Shown one piece after another: positions 7,959-17,679 of a stretch of DNA of 64,000 nt. Each line of letters starts with the position of its first letter. Positions within the stretch are counted from its first letter, which is position 1. The stretch is taken from positions 67,001 through 131,000 of the forward strand of contig MWCT01000006.1 of assembly GCA_002070185.1 (NCBI GenBank). The letters run 5' to 3'. The position numbers and the translations under genes are program-made. Under the pieces are notes generated by a model. That model was not told the DNA's origin, searched no databases, and worked only from the letters and a program-made list of their open reading frames with translations. This DNA is from a candidate division BRC1 bacterium ADurb.Bin183 (GTDB lineage Bacteria; Sumerlaeota; Sumerlaeia; MWCT01).

Positions 7959-8978
7959 ATGACGCTGAATTTTGGGACTGATAATGTTTATTATGTGCCA
8001 GAAGGGCAACCTCTGGTTTTTTTTGATATTTATCACATGCGGCGGTTGGATTTTAACCTCGAACGCTGGGAACTCTTTTACAACAAAGCCCATGTTAAAT
8101 ATATCCGCAAAAACGTCGAAGCCGCGCGCGACCTCTGGTTCAAACATCAAAAGAAAAATCCGCGCGCGCCTCAGGCGTTAAAGAAGCTATCCAACTTCCT
8201 TGATGAATTGCCCGAACGCATTTACTCCGTTTCTCAACCCTTTGATATCAAAGCCGCTGTTTCCCCGGCGGAAATATCCCTCTGGGTGCGATGCTCCGAT
8301 GCCCCGCAGGAATCCTTTTTTGAGGAGGATTACAAAGAGCAGGCAACAACTCAGGAATTAGGGCGCGCCACCCTGCCCGTTATCGGCGCATTTATTTTTT
8401 CTTCCATCGGCGATTACGAACTCAATATCCATGATCAGGTGGAAAAACATGGCTTTTTTCTTGAGATACCGGAAGATGGGCTCGTCTCGTCGCCCCTTTC
8501 GCCGGAGGCGATTCTCCCGCTCGAAACAGGTTTCTTCGGCGCTAACGGTTCAAGCGGAGATGGAATGATTATCAACCTTAACCACGAGTCAAAAATCAGC
8601 GATGAAAACCTTGTGTGCGCGCCCCTTTATCGCATCGGAATCGACTTTTTTGCCACGCTCTTTTTTCATTTGAAGACGCCGGTGAATTATAATGTGATTA
8701 AGAGTTTTCCAGAAAAAAAACTCAACTTTGCGCGTTCGGTTCTGGCGGAGCTGGGGTTTAAGCACGTCCTTGATATAAGCGGCAACGCCCTTTATCAACG
8801 CGGGAAATCCTCAATTCATCTTTACACAAACGCCGTCGGTAAAGAAACAATAGGCGCAGCCTTTATGCGACCTTTTTATTTTATTGCCAGCCACGAAGGC
8901 AGTCTGGCTCCGGCAAAAAGGGCGCAACTCTTAAAAGAAATCCTTCTCATTTTTAAACGGCATAGCAATCAGGGTTGA
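7959..8978 (+). CDS. hypothetical protein upstream of a rhomboid-TPR gene
   Basis: I do not recognise this 339-aa protein. It has no signal peptide or membrane segment. The N-terminus (FGTDNVYYVPEGQPLVFFD) is followed by an Arg/Lys-rich helix, then mixed alpha/beta sequence with several aromatic strands, and a basic C-terminal helix. Its stop overlaps a possible upstream TTG of the rhomboid gene and lies 2 nt before that gene's ATG, so the two are co-transcribed and may act together. Composition is like its neighbours. It lies divergent from the sigma54 activator, with a 155-nt gap that is A+T rich and holds no convincing promoter. Confidence 0.75.
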   Translation: MTLNFGTDNVYYVPEGQPLVFFDIYHMRRLDFNLERWELFYNKAHVKYIRKNVEAARDLWFKHQKKNPRAPQALKKLSNFLDELPERIYSVSQPFDIKAAVSPAEISLWVRCSDAPQESFFEEDYKEQATTQELGRATLPVIGAFIFSSIGDYELNIHDQVEKHGFFLEIPEDGLVSSPLSPEAILPLETGFFGANGSSGDGMIINLNHESKISDENLVCAPLYRIGIDFFATLFFHLKTPVNYNVIKSFPEKKLNFARSVLAELGFKHVLDISGNALYQRGKSSIHLYTNAVGKETIGAAFMRPFYFIASHEGSLAPAKRAQLLKEILLIFKRHSNQG

Positions 8979-8980
8979 CA

Positions 8981-10972
8981 ATGGCAAAAATCGCAAACAC
9001 CGCCTCTTTTAACATTCGGCTCTTTGCCACGATAACGCTTATTGTTATAAATATCGGCTTTTTCGCAGGAGTTTATTTTTCAGGCGATGAATCCGCCGCA
9101 ACCCTCCTTAAAATAGGCGCGCAATCCGGGCTTGAAATCTGGCGCGGAGAATACTGGCGCTTTGTCACAACAATATTTCTTCACATAGACATTGTTCATT
9201 TGTTCTTCAATATGTATGCCCTGCTCATTCTGGGACAATTTGTCGAGCCTCTTCTTGGTAGACGCAATTTTATTGCCCTTTATTTCCTATCGGGCATCTC
9301 CGGCGGAATCCTCTCCGTATTAATTCATCCGCAATATACCAGCGTCGGAGCCTCGGGGGCTGTTTTTGGATTGGCGGGCGCCGCCCTCGCCGCGCGCATT
9401 TTATTTGCACAGCATCTTGCAAATGCTCCAGCGGAGTTTCGACGCACCTCTCATCGCCAAACCATTCTCCTGCTGGGGATTATTCTTTATAATCTTTTAA
9501 TCGGTTTCATGATGGATTTCATAGATAATGCCGCCCATGTGGGCGGACTCGTAGGCGGATTTATTAGCGGTTATTATTATCTTGTCCGCCGCTGGGGCGA
9601 TGAACTCCGATTGTCTAAGGCGCGCTTTTTTCATTCGCTTTTCTTGGCGGTTCTTTTAGCCGCGCTTTTTTATTCCTCCCGACCTGTCTATAATTCCCAA
9701 TGGTGCCTCTTTTACGCCGATAACATGCGTCTCATGGGACGCGATGAAGAGGCTGAGAAATATTACAGGCGCGCGGTTCATATCGCCTCGCGCAAACCAA
9801 ATCCTTATAAGAAACTTGGAGAATTTCTCCTTTCGCAAAATAAAACTCAGGACGCGCTCGATTTTTTCAAAGCCGCCCTTCTCCTCGGCGGCGAAACGGG
9901 AGAACTCAATTACTGGTGCGGCGTCGCACATCTCATCCTCAACCAACCCGAAGAGGCATATCAAAATTACAAAGCATCCCTCAAAGGGAGATATTATACA
10001 AGCAGAAAGCTCATTTTATTAGGACATTATTATAGAAAAATCGGCGAGTATGAAAAAGCCCTCGACTCATATTTCAACGCCATCCGAATGGATGCCCTTG
10101 ATTCCGACCTCTATCAGGCATTGCTTTATTTCTTCACTCGCCCGGGTGAAAAGGTAAATCCAGCGCTCATGGAATTGATTAAATCCAATACAGGTTACGT
10201 CCCAGATTTTTTTCAGGCGGCATATTATCTCCATTATTGTCAGTTTGACCGCGCCCTTGAATTATATAAAAAAACACTTGCCCAGTATCCCGAAGCATTC
10301 TTCATTCACCACAAAATGGCATGGTGTTGCCTCAATCTGGAAAAATATCAGGAGGCGGACACCTCCGTCAATCAATTCCTTGCGGGGATTCCCGATCTGA
10401 ATATCCCCGGCATCGCCGCCCAGCGAAATATCGGATTGATGCTCAAAATGCGTATTGCCCAAAAGCAAAAAAACGAAAAGGCTTATCAGGAACTCCGCGA
10501 TATTATTGAAAAAAATTACCGCGCCGAAATCAAACACGAACGCCTGCCTATTTTCCTGAATAATCTCGCATGGCATTGTGCGGAGGAAAATTACAACCTC
10601 GATGAAGCGATACAATTGGCGCGCGAGGCGACCGCCAAATCTCCCCGCGCCTATAATCTGGATACCCTTGCGTGGGCTTGTTTCCGAGCGGGCAAACTGG
10701 ATGAAGCCCTGAAAACGCAAATCCGAGCCATTGAAAAAGCGGAAAAAGAGGAAGACAGCCGCTGGATTATGTCAGCGGATAACGCCCATTCGCCCAACCT
10801 CCAAGCCGATGAAGGTCTGCGCTCTTTCCACTATCACCTTGCCGCCATCTATGCCGCCCTTGACCAAAAAGACAAAGCCTTGGAATTTATTGAAAAAGCG
10901 CTGGCAGACGGCGCCGATTTTGAAGATTACGAATCCGCCCTTGCCCTACGCGAAAACTTAGCGGGCAAATGA
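8981..10972 (+). CDS. rhomboid-family intramembrane protease fused to TPR repeats
   Basis: Residues about 1-225 form a rhomboid domain: a first TM helix, the loop WRFVTTIFLH, HLFFNMYALLILG, the catalytic serine in GASGAVFG, and the histidine in NAAHVGGLVGG, so the Ser-His dyad is present. A final TM near 218-232 is followed by a long soluble part (about 240-660) of TPR-like helical pairs (AEKYYRRAVHIA, ALDFFKAALLLGG, YEKALDSYFNAIRMD, KALEFIEKALADG). The TPRs probably recruit substrates or partners on the cytosolic or periplasmic face. ATG 8981 is preferred over TTG 8975 because AGGG precedes it. Substrate unknown. Confidence 0.9.
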   Translation: MAKIANTASFNIRLFATITLIVINIGFFAGVYFSGDESAATLLKIGAQSGLEIWRGEYWRFVTTIFLHIDIVHLFFNMYALLILGQFVEPLLGRRNFIALYFLSGISGGILSVLIHPQYTSVGASGAVFGLAGAALAARILFAQHLANAPAEFRRTSHRQTILLLGIILYNLLIGFMMDFIDNAAHVGGLVGGFISGYYYLVRRWGDELRLSKARFFHSLFLAVLLAALFYSSRPVYNSQWCLFYADNMRLMGRDEEAEKYYRRAVHIASRKPNPYKKLGEFLLSQNKTQDALDFFKAALLLGGETGELNYWCGVAHLILNQPEEAYQNYKASLKGRYYTSRKLILLGHYYRKIGEYEKALDSYFNAIRMDALDSDLYQALLYFFTRPGEKVNPALMELIKSNTGYVPDFFQAAYYLHYCQFDRALELYKKTLAQYPEAFFIHHKMAWCCLNLEKYQEADTSVNQFLAGIPDLNIPGIAAQRNIGLMLKMRIAQKQKNEKAYQELRDIIEKNYRAEIKHERLPIFLNNLAWHCAEENYNLDEAIQLAREATAKSPRAYNLDTLAWACFRAGKLDEALKTQIRAIEKAEKEEDSRWIMSADNAHSPNLQADEGLRSFHYHLAAIYAALDQKDKALEFIEKALADGADFEDYESALALRENLAGK

Positions 10973-11053
10973 ATCATCGCCGCGATTAAATTATTTTTCG
11001 CTTGACGCGAGTATGGCTTTTTCGAGATTTAATTATTCGATTTTTTTACGCAA

Positions 11054-11129
<76 letters not shown>

Positions 11130-11131
11130 TT

Positions 11132-12607
11132 TTATTTTAGGGCGTTTCCCTCAGGCAGAACTATATCCGATGCCTGAATCTGCCTCCCTGCCTTGTCAAT
11201 CTTATCCACAACCGCAATCTCTTTGTCGGTGGATGCGTCCAACTCCTTGAATTTTCTCCCAGTGGAAAGCACGCGGGATTCCAAAGAACCGACAGCTTTG
11301 TTATAGGATTCAACCGCCTTATCTAAACCCTTGCGCAAATCCTCAAAGTGCCCCGCCATCGAACATAGCCGATCGTATAATTCCCTGCCAAGATTGCAGA
11401 TTGCCTGAGTATTTTCCGCGAGGCGCTCCTGCTTCCAGCCATAAGCCACTGCCTTCAATAAGGCAATGAGCGTGGTCGGCGTGGCGATGATGATATTTTT
11501 GCCGATCCCAAATTCAATGAGCGTGGAATCCTGCTCCAATGCGGCGCTGAACATTGATTCGCCCGGCAGAAACAGCACGACAAATTCAGGCGTGGAATTG
11601 AACTGCTGCCAGTATTCCCTCTTCCCCAATTGCTCGAAATGAGTGCGAACCTGCCGCGCATGGTCTTTTAATTTTACAACCTTGTGCGTCTCATCCGTTG
11701 CCTGAATGGCTTCCAGATAGGCTTCAAGCGGAACTTTAGAATCAATTACGACGCACTTGTTATTTGGCAGATTGATAATCATATCAGGACGCAGACGCCC
11801 CTTCTCAGTGGCAATTGTTTCCTACTCGGTGAAATCGCAGTGTTCCAGCATGCCTGCCATTTCCACAACGCGCCGCAGTTGAATTTCTCCCCACCGACCC
11901 CGCACGCTGGGTGTGCGGAGCGCCTTCACAAGATTCGCCGTTTCCGCTTTGAGCTGCGCCTCTGTGCCAATCAACGATTTGACTTGCTCCTGTAAACTCG
12001 CATAAGCGCTGATTCTCGATTTCTCAATCTCCTGAAGTTTTGCGTCCACGCCGGAGAGCGATTCCCTGACCGGTTTGACAAGTTCATCAATCGCCTTCTG
12101 GCGTTTCTCCAAATCCCCCCGCGCCCCCTCTTGAAATTTTTCCAGCGCGGTTTTTGCCAGATCAAGAAACGATTGATTGTTATTTTTCAGCGCCTCCGCC
12201 GAAAGTGCCTTGAAAGCATCCGATAACTTCGCTTGCGCCTCATTCACAAGCGCAATCTTTTCCTGAGATGCTTTGCGTTCCTCCTCCATGCGGGTTTGGA
12301 GTTCCGACTTTTGTGTTTTGAGTTCGGAGGCTTCGGCTTGCGCATTCTTCAGAGCCAATTCCATTTCCGGCAGCCTTCCGGCTTTTTCTTCAGCAGCGGA
12401 GCGCCGCTCGGATTCCGCCAGCAAATCGCTTCGAAGGCTGTTAATCTCAGTTGTCAATTTCTCCGCCGCCGTCTTCGATTCTTCGATTTGCCTATCTTGC
12501 GTTTGCAGACGCTCTTTCATGACTGCTTGGCGGGCATGTAAAAAAAGATAAATCGCCCCGCCGCCCAATCCTGCGCCTATTATGAAACATATCGTTTGCG
12601 TGACCAT
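11132..12607 (-). pseudogene. rmuC: rmuC (DNA recombination protein) interrupted by an in-frame TAG
   Basis: RmuC proteins are membrane-anchored coiled-coil proteins with a nuclease-like domain that limit inversion at repeats. The first part has an N-terminal TM, a long coiled coil (about 20-170) and RGRWGEIQLRRVVEMAGMLE, ending in CDFTE then TAG at 11822-11824. The same frame continues without any shift as ETIATEKGRLRPDMIINLPN and VVIDSKVPLEAYLEA to a normal C-terminus. A Gln or Glu is usual at this position, so a single CAG-to-TAG change explains it. It could be an inactivating mutation, a sequencing error or, less likely, readthrough. It starts 3 nt after the thymidylate-synthase-like gene. 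Confidence 0.88.
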
Positions 12608-12610
12608 TTT

Positions 12611-13468
12611 TTATAAATACTTCTCCGTTTGCTCTTTTACTTTTTCGGCGATTTTCTCTTTCGCCTCGTCAAAAATCATCTGCGCAAACTCCATCGTCCA
12701 AGTGCGCTCCTCAAATGTCCGCCTCTCTATCTGCGAAAGGAAACGCGATTTGAAATCCTCTATGCGCGTGCCGTAAATATGATATGAATCCGCCAGATGA
12801 ACATAACGCCCCACGGCAACGGCGCGCCCTGATTTTTCCGCAACCAGTTCTGCAATCTTTTCCTGCAGCGAAACCAAAGCAAACATGTTCATGAACGCCG
12901 CCTCATAAGCGTCGTTGGAGCGAAACCGCACATTCATATTCAGCGTCCAGACGTCTTCTTCTCCCGGCATAATTCTGCACCAGATGGATTGCAGGCAGGC
13001 AGGGTCATAAATATTAATATCCTCCCAGACCTTCCATGTGACTGCCTGCGCCCGACGCGAAAAAGGTTTCTGAGATAATTTCTCAGCAATGTATGCGATT
13101 TGATCTATCGGTTGCGGCTGGCTGGGGACTCTATATGAAAAAAGACGCTCATGGTAGGTGTATTCCCATCGTTTATCTTCCAGATTTTTCGGGTCGCGGA
13201 TCCAATGATCCTTGATACCTTCCACAACTTCCTGGCGATACTCCTCAAGAAAATCAAGCCCGCCCGGAAAGGCTCGATGGATGCGGGGCTCCGATTGAGG
13301 CGCCTCGATGCAGACCATCATCGTGGAATCAAGACTCAACGGGTCATCAGGTTTGTCATACTCTGTATGGATGCGGATACCCTTGCTGTAAAGTTCAAGG
13401 AGCGAATTCTCCCACGCGGCGGCAAGGCTTTGCCCGCTTACGAATAAAACAGGTATATTTCCTTTCAT
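12611..13468 (-). CDS. thymidylate synthase (ThyA-fold) family protein
   Basis: The 285-aa protein has the ThyA core: SRRAQAVTWKVWED (phosphate-binding RR), DPACLQSIWCRI with the candidate catalytic Cys158, RFRSNDAYEAAFMNMFALV and the C-terminal HLADSYHIYG, matching the R-x-x-D and H-x-Y dUMP-contact motifs. Its N-terminus (NIPVLFVSGQSLAAAWENS, IHTEYDKP, EPRIHRAFPGG) differs from E. coli ThyA and resembles the archaeal/candidate-phylum variant. Expected reaction: dUMP to dTMP with methylene-THF, but some members are unassigned. ATG 13468 was chosen over an upstream start for the GAAAGAG before it. It is the first gene of a pair with rmuC. Confidence 0.8.
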   Translation of the reverse strand: MKGNIPVLFVSGQSLAAAWENSLLELYSKGIRIHTEYDKPDDPLSLDSTMMVCIEAPQSEPRIHRAFPGGLDFLEEYRQEVVEGIKDHWIRDPKNLEDKRWEYTYHERLFSYRVPSQPQPIDQIAYIAEKLSQKPFSRRAQAVTWKVWEDINIYDPACLQSIWCRIMPGEEDVWTLNMNVRFRSNDAYEAAFMNMFALVSLQEKIAELVAEKSGRAVAVGRYVHLADSYHIYGTRIEDFKSRFLSQIERRTFEERTWTMEFAQMIFDEAKEKIAEKVKEQTEKYL

Positions 13469-13620
13469 CTCTTTCTTTCCCCATGAATGAAATGCAAGAT
13501 GACGCTTGCAAAGTTTCCCGCCCCCTGTCAATAAATGAAAAAAAATAAACTATATTATTGAATCTGGAATAATAAGGGGTAGATATTTGTATTATCATTT
13601 TGGAAAAAGGAGCGTGCGAC

Positions 13621-16600
13621 ATGAATAAAAATTTTCGAGACACAATCTCTTTTATGAAAAATCACAAAGCCTTTCCCCTTTTATTGCTTATCATCGTTAT
13701 GAGCCTTTCCTCCATTGCGGCTGATTTTCGAATCAAGCCCTATGTGCAAAATCCTGCGACGGATGCCATGACCATCATCTGGTTTTCCAATCAGGCGACA
13801 TCGGGAACCCTTTATTGGAAAAAAATGGGTGAGGACGAGCAGACAACAGTTTCGCAACCCGCCCTTGCTTCCGAATTGGTTTATCAAGCATCCGAGATCA
13901 GCGAACTGCCCGGCGGCATTGACCCGGGCCCGCCCTATAAACACCGCATCCGCCTCCGCAACCTGATTCCCGCCACTCAATATTTATATCGCGTCAGTCA
14001 GGATGCAAGCGAAACAACCGGCTCATTCAAAACTGCGCCCGTCGGTTTAGTTCCCGTCCGCTTTATCGCCTACTCGGATTCTGAAACCGAGCCGGAGTCA
14101 ACCAACAATTTTGTCAACTGGCCCGACCCCAGCGGTTCAAACCCCGCAAGAAAATACTATGTGGATCAGACCGTCGGTTATCGTGAAAATCTCAATGTCA
14201 TTGAATCCCGCAACCCCGATTTCATCGTCATCAGCGGCGACCTTTGCGAAACCGGCGGCGAACAGCGCGACTGGGATGAATTCTGGTGGCACAACCGCCA
14301 GACTCGCGCCCTTACCGGAACAGTCCCGATTGTCCCGACGCTCGGCAATCATGAATACTACTATGGCGGGGGAGCTGCCACAGGTTATGGTCAGCCGAAT
14401 TCCGAAAAGGCGGTCGCAAAATATCGCACCTATTTTGACATGCCTTCCAACAATGCCCCGAACCCTCTCCAAGAAAAAAGATATTACCGCCTTGATTACG
14501 GTCCGGTGACTATCATCGTTTTGGATGTTATCAACGGACTGCCTCACCAAACCGCAACCGACTCGAACTGGTATATCGTTGGCGAAGGTGAAGGCGGGGA
14601 GGCTCCCGACTTCAACCCGGGCTCGCGCCAATACCAATGGCTGGAAGCGCAGCTTGCGGATGCCCAGCAAAAAAGCCTCTTTACATTCGTTTGTTTCCAC
14701 AACGTGCCTTATGGCGTCGGACCGCATTCTTATGTGCCTTCGACCACTTATCCTCAATCGGGCACCCCTGTGCGAGTGCTATTGCCCCTCTTTCTACAAT
14801 ACGGGGTGGACGCCATCATAGCCGGGCATGATGAAATCTACGAGCATTCAGTCTATAATGGCACGGAACAACTCCCCGGCGGCACAACTCGCGATTATGC
14901 CCTCCATATTTACGACGTTGGTATGGGCGGGGATGGCTTGCGCGCGCCGCAGACTGATATTACAAATCCCTATCAAGTATTTACGGCGCACTACAACTCC
15001 TCAGAAATATACAACTCTCAAAACATCCTCATCGAGGGCGGGAAACATTATGGTCATATAGAAGTCAATGTTGTTCCCACATCAGACCCCCAAATCTGGA
15101 AGGCAGTCATAAGCCCCGTCTATGTGATGCCCCTTACACAATGGAACGGCGGCAGCCTCGAAGTCATCGGTTTTGAACGCAAAATCTATAATGATACGAT
15201 TGAAATTATCGCACAAGCAGATGCAACGCCATCACCGACCCCGACCCCGACCCCAACACCTACTTCAACCCCGACCCCGTCTCCAACTCCAACCCCTACT
15301 CCTGAGCCAATGATAAAAGAAGTCATCTTCCCTCAATATATTCAAGGCATTAACGGCACCAATAACGACCGCATTCCATTTGCCTATCGGGCAACACTTT
15401 TGAACCTGACGCCGAACACTACTTACCGATACTTCAATCAATGCGCGACTTCATCCACATCCCCCACGTCCAATGGATTTGGCAACGTCATTTTCCCTAA
15501 TGAAAGCGGCGCGTTCACCCGCACATCAGGTCCCAGCCTTGCAACGGCAGGCAATTATGGAACCTTCACAACCGATGGCGCCGGCAGTTATACCGGATGG
15601 TTTATCACGGAACCAACGGGCAATGCAGGTTTCACGCCGGGGAATCAGGTCTTCATGCGCATCAATATAAATGACGGAGCCGGCGGAACAGCGGTTGCTG
15701 CTCGCCTCACCACAACGCAATATACAACAGTTCTTCAATGGGGAACAAACAACGCCGCAACCGATGGCACTGGCGTCATCGGCGTGACAACCCTTTCCCC
15801 CCAAGACATGGTCTTCCTATATGACAATGCCGCTGGTGCGGGGCGTCCCATCGCCGGAACGCTCATAGAAAACGACTCTTTGGAACTTCCCGATAACAAT
15901 TATGTGGACTTCCACGATACGCAAGTGGATGGCATCAATGGCAGATTCGGAACCATTATCCCCAACATTTTGGCGACTGGCATCCAGAAAATTGAAGGAC
16001 GCTCGCTTGCAACATCCGCCATAACATCCGAGTTCGTCTCGGCAAGCGGAGTCTGGGCGCCCACCAATGCCAACACAGTCAACCCCAACGGCGGCAAGTC
16101 ATCCCCCCTGACAATTCAGGCGGGACTTTCCGATGACCCCAATATCGCCGTTTCCACATCCGCCCTTTATATCTCAGCCCCCTCGCCTTCAACAAACGCC
16201 ACGGCGCAAATCATTATCGCCAACACCGGCGCCAGCGCCGCGCTCAATATCGAAAACGCCGACATCGCAGGCGAGGGAGCATCCGCATTCAACGTTGAGA
16301 TGCCGCTGCCGACCGCAATCGAGGCAGGCACAACCGCTCCGCTCACCATCGTTTATAATCCGGGCGGCTCCGCTGCGCTCACTACGGCAACCTTGAGGAT
16401 CGTCAGCAACGATCAGGGCGGCGACATCCCCGAAATTTCCCTCACAGCCAAAGCTGCGCCTGATATGTCGCCCTTTGCCGGACTGCTCATTTCCGAAGTC
16501 GCCTCTCAGCCCACCGCCGACGAGTTCGTGGAAATCGTCAACATCTCCGGCGCCCCGATTAATATCGGCGGCGTGGTCATCTCTGACGAGGACAACAACA

Positions 16601-17589
16601 ACACCGAAGGCGCGCTCAAATTCCCCGCGGGAACCACCATCGCCAAAGATGGCATCATCCTCATAGCGTTGAACAACAGCGCCAAAGAACCATCATGGCT
16701 CGATACGCTTCCCTCGGAGGTTCCCGTATATTACGAACCTGCCCGCAACGCCTCCGGCTGGACTGCCGCAAACGGCAATGCGTTAATTAAAATGGATGAC
16801 TTTACCATTGCAGAAGGAGGAACGAGCGGCGATGTCTCGCTTTCCGGAAACGACGGCGTTGCCCTTTATGCCCCCGGCACAATTTTTATCGCAGGCATCG
16901 GACCATTTCCTTTCACCGCGACTATTGACGGCATGAATTATTCCAGAGGCGACACCGGTCCCTCTAACCCGATAAACAGCACTGGACAGTTAGACACGCC
17001 CGAAACTAAGGCGGGAACGGCGCAACCCGCCGCCGGCAATAGCCTGACCCGCATAAGCGACATGATAAATGTCAATTCGTTTCTTGCATTCACCGAACAA
17101 ACCGCCTCGCCGGGCACAAGAGCGCTAACGCCAACTCCTACGCCGACCACAACCCCAACCGCCACACCGACTCCTACTCCAACACCCACTTTAACGCCCA
17201 TACCGACACCCACACAAACGCCTGTTGTGGCTGCGGATTTCTCCGCAACGCCCACAGTGGTTCTCGTCAGACAAGATGTGTTCTTCTTTGATTTATCAAT
17301 TGGTGAAATTAATGAATGGATATGGGACTTCGGCGATTTACAAGGAAGCAGCGAGCAAAACCCTGTTCACGCCTACGACGCGCCCGGAACATACACCGTG
17401 GCGCTCTCAGTTACAGGTCCTTATGGAACAGACATTGAGACTAAGATAGATTATATTATTGTTAAGTATCCCACAAAACAGGAGGTTGTGGATTTCCTCC
17501 TCGGCAAATCTTTATTACAAGGTGGAGACTTAAACGGCGATGGCAAGGTAGATATCGCCGATTTGGTCTGGCTGATTCTGGGAAAATAA
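13621..17589 (+). CDS. secreted multidomain purple-acid-phosphatase-like metallophosphatase with dockerin
   Basis: The 1322-aa protein has a signal peptide (KAFPLLLLIIVMSLSSIAA). Next come an FN3-like N-domain (about 41-140) and a calcineurin-like phosphatase (about 150-510) with VISGDLCE, PTLGNHEYYY, FVCFHNVPYG and IIAGHDEIYEH. A Pro-Thr linker (537-563) leads to an unassigned beta domain, a choice-of-anchor-D/ASPM-like Ig domain (about 840-945), a lamin-tail domain (LISEVASQPTADEFVEIVN), a second PT linker (1170-1200), a PKD domain (WDFGDLQGSSEQNPVHAY) and a dockerin-type end (GDLNGDGKVDIADLVWLILG). Expected extracellular phosphoester hydrolysis. The last His of the usual GHxH motif is Glu. 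ATG 13621 follows AAAGGAG. Confidence 0.88.
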   Translation: MNKNFRDTISFMKNHKAFPLLLLIIVMSLSSIAADFRIKPYVQNPATDAMTIIWFSNQATSGTLYWKKMGEDEQTTVSQPALASELVYQASEISELPGGIDPGPPYKHRIRLRNLIPATQYLYRVSQDASETTGSFKTAPVGLVPVRFIAYSDSETEPESTNNFVNWPDPSGSNPARKYYVDQTVGYRENLNVIESRNPDFIVISGDLCETGGEQRDWDEFWWHNRQTRALTGTVPIVPTLGNHEYYYGGGAATGYGQPNSEKAVAKYRTYFDMPSNNAPNPLQEKRYYRLDYGPVTIIVLDVINGLPHQTATDSNWYIVGEGEGGEAPDFNPGSRQYQWLEAQLADAQQKSLFTFVCFHNVPYGVGPHSYVPSTTYPQSGTPVRVLLPLFLQYGVDAIIAGHDEIYEHSVYNGTEQLPGGTTRDYALHIYDVGMGGDGLRAPQTDITNPYQVFTAHYNSSEIYNSQNILIEGGKHYGHIEVNVVPTSDPQIWKAVISPVYVMPLTQWNGGSLEVIGFERKIYNDTIEIIAQADATPSPTPTPTPTPTSTPTPSPTPTPTPEPMIKEVIFPQYIQGINGTNNDRIPFAYRATLLNLTPNTTYRYFNQCATSSTSPTSNGFGNVIFPNESGAFTRTSGPSLATAGNYGTFTTDGAGSYTGWFITEPTGNAGFTPGNQVFMRININDGAGGTAVAARLTTTQYTTVLQWGTNNAATDGTGVIGVTTLSPQDMVFLYDNAAGAGRPIAGTLIENDSLELPDNNYVDFHDTQVDGINGRFGTIIPNILATGIQKIEGRSLATSAITSEFVSASGVWAPTNANTVNPNGGKSSPLTIQAGLSDDPNIAVSTSALYISAPSPSTNATAQIIIANTGASAALNIENADIAGEGASAFNVEMPLPTAIEAGTTAPLTIVYNPGGSAALTTATLRIVSNDQGGDIPEISLTAKAAPDMSPFAGLLISEVASQPTADEFVEIVNISGAPINIGGVVISDEDNNNTEGALKFPAGTTIAKDGIILIALNNSAKEPSWLDTLPSEVPVYYEPARNASGWTAANGNALIKMDDFTIAEGGTSGDVSLSGNDGVALYAPGTIFIAGIGPFPFTATIDGMNYSRGDTGPSNPINSTGQLDTPETKAGTAQPAAGNSLTRISDMINVNSFLAFTEQTASPGTRALTPTPTPTTTPTATPTPTPTPTLTPIPTPTQTPVVAADFSATPTVVLVRQDVFFFDLSIGEINEWIWDFGDLQGSSEQNPVHAYDAPGTYTVALSVTGPYGTDIETKIDYIIVKYPTKQEVVDFLLGKSLLQGGDLNGDGKVDIADLVWLILGK
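14601..14971 (+). repeat. copy 1 of an exact duplicated block in the phosphatase pair
   Basis: By direct reading these 371 bases are identical to 18660-19030, including all third codon positions, while flanking parts of the two genes show scattered differences. The whole paralogous unit spans about 13590-15215 and 17645-19270, at an offset of about 4059. Confidence 0.85.
15226..15309 (+). repeat. Pro-Thr linker coding repeat
   Basis: Short CCNAC(C/T/G) codon repeats encode a (PT)n linker between the catalytic domain and the C-terminal modules. A second, similar tract occurs at 17131-17223. Such tracts are flexible linkers of extracellular proteins. Confidence 0.85.
17131..17223 (+). repeat. 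second Pro-Thr linker coding repeat
   Basis: A second low-complexity tract of Pro and Thr codons sits between the lamin-tail domain and the PKD-dockerin end of the large phosphatase. Confidence 0.85.
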
Positions 17590-17679
17590 TCAACTTTGGT
17601 TTTAACGATTAATTCATGAATTTCCTTTAATCGGAACCGGAAATTTGTATCATCATTTTTCAAAGAAGGAGCATGCCTT

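Noticed and set aside
11822..11824. Possible reassignment of TAG to Gln
   Set aside because: TAG is used as a normal stop elsewhere in the window (for example at 46-48 and 4283-4285) and only one gene is affected.
14137..14757. Long minus-strand open frame opposite phosphatase copy 1 (also present opposite copy 2)
   Set aside because: It is duplicated only because the sense gene is; codon use follows the sense strand and there is no start signal.
15226..17223. Regular CCNAC repeats that could be mistaken for tandem DNA repeats or a CRISPR-like array
   Set aside because: They are in-frame Pro-Thr codons of protein linkers, without unique spacers.
16938..17255. Long minus-strand open frame rich in Gly and Val opposite the second linker
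   Set aside because: It is the antisense of the Pro-Thr repeat codons and has no ribosome-binding site.
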